Assembly: GCA_900317625.1 (NCBI GenBank)
Contig: ONHK01000004.1
Location: 79,615-143,614, forward strand
Direction of reading: 5' to 3'
Length of the DNA stretch: 64,000 nucleotides
Origin: an uncultured Treponema sp.
Lineage (GTDB): Bacteria > Spirochaetota > Spirochaetia > Treponematales > Treponemataceae
This document shows positions 61,874 to 64,000 of this stretch, piece by piece. Under the pieces are notes generated by a model that was not told where the DNA came from, searched no databases, and saw nothing but the letters and a program-made list of their open reading frames with translations. Numbering within the stretch: position 1 is the stretch's first letter; the number at the start of each line of letters is the position of its first letter. A program made the translations under genes and the position numbers.

Positions 61874-63985
61874 ATGAAAAAGTTTTGTCTTTTCTTTTCT
61901 ATTTTAGTATTGTTGTTCTCTTCTTGTACTGAAAATTTGGAAAATCAGGATACGCAACAAAAATCAGGAAATGTTATAATTAAGATTAAGGACACAAATA
62001 GTTCTTCAAGATTTTTTTCTCCTGTTGACTCAATTGATATTTCAAAAGTTGAGGAATGGAAACTTACTTTTACTTCTGTAGCTCCTAAAGCAGGCGAGAA
62101 ATCTGAATTTACTTTAAAAGATGAACAAAATTCTGTAACACTTGGAGTTGGCATATATAATTTTTATATTGAAGGAAGTTACACATTAGATTCTGATACG
62201 GCAAATACAATAATGCTTGCTGGTTCAAAGGAAAATATAACTATTGTTGAAAATGGAACTGCGACACTTTCTGTTTTGGTTGGTCTGAAAAAAACAGAAG
62301 CTGGAGAGGGCGAAATTTCCTTTTCTTTTGAATTTGATGATAGTGCTGATAACGGAACAAGTTGGACTAACTATTATACGGATTACGGAACAAAAAATGC
62401 TGATGGAACGACTAATTATTCGAACGGAATAAAAGTTATTCTTGTTTCTAGAAAAGATAAAACTGAATATTCTACAGAAAATGGATATTTGAAGTTTGTT
62501 GATGTTGTTGATAATTCAGATTCTGATTTAAAGTATTTAAAATTTTCTAATGATAATAAAATTCCTTCTGGCTATTATTACCTTGAACTTTTTGCTGATT
62601 ATTCAAATAAGAATTCCAGTACAGGTTCTGCTGTAAGTGATGCTGCTGACGATTGGCGAAAAATATCATTCAATTCTGCTAGTTTGATTGAAATAGCTGA
62701 TGACCAGACGACAGTTTGCGATTTTGTTAATCTTTCTTTTCCTAATAGTGGCACAACAACATATACTTATTACGCTTCTGATAATGGAAGCGAAGACTCG
62801 AATGGTTTAAGCTCCTCAAATCCAGGAACACTAAATAATATTATTGAAAATATTTACGCAAATAAGGCTTTAACTGAAGCGACAATAAACTATACTTATT
62901 CTGATAAATTGGAATTCGATGTTTCAAAAATTCAGACAGGAAAAGAGATTACGTTTGATTGTAAACAAGCCGATGATTCGTCAAAAGCCATTGAATTTAT
63001 AGTGAATTCTGATGGTTCTGCGGCTTTTGTTTCATTTAATGATCAAAATGGAATAAGTTTAACGACTACTGATGAAACAAAAAAAGTTTTTTCTATTGAT
63101 AGCCTTTCTGGATATAGTCTAGTCTGTTTGAATGATGGGGTTTATTTAGATTTATGTTCTCTTCCTGTTGATGATCAAAATTCTCCAACAATTTATTTTA
63201 ATGTTTATGATATTGAGTATTATAAGAATAATCCAATGGTGGTTAAGCCTGAAGAAGAGATTAATGTTTCTTTAAAATTTAAGGAGGCAGATTTTTCTGA
63301 ATATCAAGAGCAGACACAACTGACTGTATTTACTTATGAATTTTCTGTAAAACAGAACTCAGAAGGTCTTTATGAAGTTTATGCACAGGAGCCTTCGCCT
63401 GTACATATTTTGTATTATGGAAACGAATCAAACTGTGATACTGGGTATTATATTGGAAATGACACAAAAAGCTTCCAGAGTGATTCATCGTCTATTGCTT
63501 CTTGGTGTGATGATGGGGAGGGAGGAATTTATATATTTAAAGCTAAGACACAGAAAGATAGTACATGTTACACTTATAATCAATTAGTAGATTCTCCAAA
63601 TTATAATATTACGCATTATAAAAAAATAGAAAGTGATGATGGAACTTCGTTTATATTAAAAACAGAAGAGATTAATTATCCTGTAAATAATGTTCCTGTT
63701 AGTATGTGTACTGATGGTGCATATATTTATTATGTTGAATCTGTCTTAGATATTTCTGGTTATGGTGGTAAAAATTTTAATTTTGGTACTTTGGGTTCAT
63801 GGGTTCATAAAGATTACAAAGTCAAGTATTTTTCAATAAATAACACTTCACAAACGAATGAACTTGATTTTTCAAGCATATTTACAGATGGAAAAGTTAC
63901 TACAGGATTCTGTCAGTTCTGTTCACACGTACGATGCTCTGACCATAGGAATACGGAACTCCGAACCGACGCCCTTCATAGGTGA
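61874..63985 (+). CDS. Large lipoprotein, 3' end disrupted
   Basis: The ATG follows GGAGGGC. Lipobox LLFSSC (Cys about 18). The long body is rich in Ser, Asn, Asp, Thr and Tyr and looks beta-structured (surface lipoprotein type); I recognise no named domain. From about 63900-63925 the base composition changes sharply to GC-richer, and the frame runs into a short unrelated tail to 63985. The opposite strand of that tail encodes an IstA-like fragment. So the native 3' end is missing, by insertion, deletion or mis-assembly. Confidence 0.7.
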   Translation: MKKFCLFFSILVLLFSSCTENLENQDTQQKSGNVIIKIKDTNSSSRFFSPVDSIDISKVEEWKLTFTSVAPKAGEKSEFTLKDEQNSVTLGVGIYNFYIEGSYTLDSDTANTIMLAGSKENITIVENGTATLSVLVGLKKTEAGEGEISFSFEFDDSADNGTSWTNYYTDYGTKNADGTTNYSNGIKVILVSRKDKTEYSTENGYLKFVDVVDNSDSDLKYLKFSNDNKIPSGYYYLELFADYSNKNSSTGSAVSDAADDWRKISFNSASLIEIADDQTTVCDFVNLSFPNSGTTTYTYYASDNGSEDSNGLSSSNPGTLNNIIENIYANKALTEATINYTYSDKLEFDVSKIQTGKEITFDCKQADDSSKAIEFIVNSDGSAAFVSFNDQNGISLTTTDETKKVFSIDSLSGYSLVCLNDGVYLDLCSLPVDDQNSPTIYFNVYDIEYYKNNPMVVKPEEEINVSLKFKEADFSEYQEQTQLTVFTYEFSVKQNSEGLYEVYAQEPSPVHILYYGNESNCDTGYYIGNDTKSFQSDSSSIASWCDDGEGGIYIFKAKTQKDSTCYTYNQLVDSPNYNITHYKKIESDDGTSFILKTEEINYPVNNVPVSMCTDGAYIYYVESVLDISGYGGKNFNFGTLGSWVHKDYKVKYFSINNTSQTNELDFSSIFTDGKVTTGFCQFCSHVRCSDHRNTELRTDALHR

Positions 63986-64000
63986 TGAAGCCGTCAAAGC
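63900..64000 (-). mobile_element. Fragment of IS21-family transposase (IstA-like), running off the window
   Basis: On the minus strand, from 63998 the frame reads FDGFITYEGRRFGVPYSYGQ, then SIVRVNRT, and stops at 63902-63900. This closely resembles the C-terminal beta-barrel part of IstA (DGFVxYEGxRYxVPY...VRV). The IstA domain would normally continue several dozen residues further, so this copy is cut at the junction with the lipoprotein gene. The 5' part lies outside the window. Confidence 0.55.

Noticed and set aside
1..64000. tRNA or rRNA genes
   Set aside because: I inspected the intergenic gaps and saw no cloverleaf with a CCA-type acceptor stem or TTCGA loop and no rRNA-like sequence; a dedicated covariance search could still find one.

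Overview
The window looks like chromosomal DNA of a host-associated Treponema (Spirochaetota). The DNA is AT-rich and most genes are closely packed on both strands. Many envelope proteins have short spirochaete-type lipoboxes or signal peptides. Families typical of treponemes are present: spirochaetal OmpA-like proteins, a large acidic/TPR membrane protein resembling flagellar collar protein FlcA, FGE-fold lipoproteins and potABCD. This is inference from gene content; no rRNA or tRNA gene was seen to confirm it. No CRISPR array was seen.

Layout. 1-7.3 kb: 3' part of an OmpA-domain protein, a 204-bp repeat element, a GGDEF-EAL c-di-GMP protein and the polyamine importer potABCD (minus strand). 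7.4-20.3 kb: housekeeping genes (rplM-rpsI, recX, sppA, a DUF975 protein, a CYTH protein, dus, yajC-secD-secF, ispH, ndk, gpsA-ffh). 20.3-36.4 kb: a secreted glycogen-binding-like protein, the TPR giant with a dolichol-kinase-like gene, several poorly known envelope proteins, a U32 peptidase-family RNA-modification protein, ssb, a 636-aa unknown, hisC, a phosphoesterase and an FGE-like protein. 36.5-42.1 kb is accessory: a DUF3791/DUF3990 (ADP-ribosyltransferase-like) three-gene unit, corA, vapBC, a second FGE-like lipoprotein interrupted at a G7 tract, dinJ-yafQ, and seven tandem 22-bp AT-rich repeats. 42.6-52.7 kb: an orphan acyl-CoA carboxyltransferase under a promoter with a perfect 23-bp palindrome, a kinase-like membrane protein, the second copy of the 204-bp element (inverted), a cytidylate-kinase-like gene, a three-gene cell-wall operon (TPR lipoprotein, lytic transglycosylase, OmpA) and a two-gene membrane/TPR unit. 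52.7-61.7 kb: a starch/maltodextrin locus (pullulanase, malE, malF, malG, alpha-amylase). The window ends in a large lipoprotein gene that runs into what looks like the 3' part of an IS21-type istA on the opposite strand.

How the genes work together. Pullulanase and alpha-amylase have signal peptides and would cut alpha-glucans to maltodextrins, which MalE-MalF-MalG import. No MalK ATPase is encoded here, so a shared ATPase elsewhere is expected. MalG carries two DnaJ-type CxxCxGxG motifs in its first non-membrane loop, and MalF has a roughly 190-residue acidic insert with one CxxC. This is the most unusual protein-level feature I found. SecDF-YajC, Ffh and SppA form a secretion-related group; the OmpA, lytic transglycosylase and TPR lipoprotein genes form an envelope group.

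At the nucleotide level, several genes (ndk, pulA, the CYTH gene, the 636-aa gene, perhaps dus, ispH and the U32 gene) lack a Shine-Dalgarno sequence and have a -10-like hexamer 6-7 nt before the start codon, which suggests leaderless mRNAs. Other recurring signals are two inverted copies of a structured 204-bp element and a 32-bp block repeated almost exactly upstream of two lipoprotein genes.
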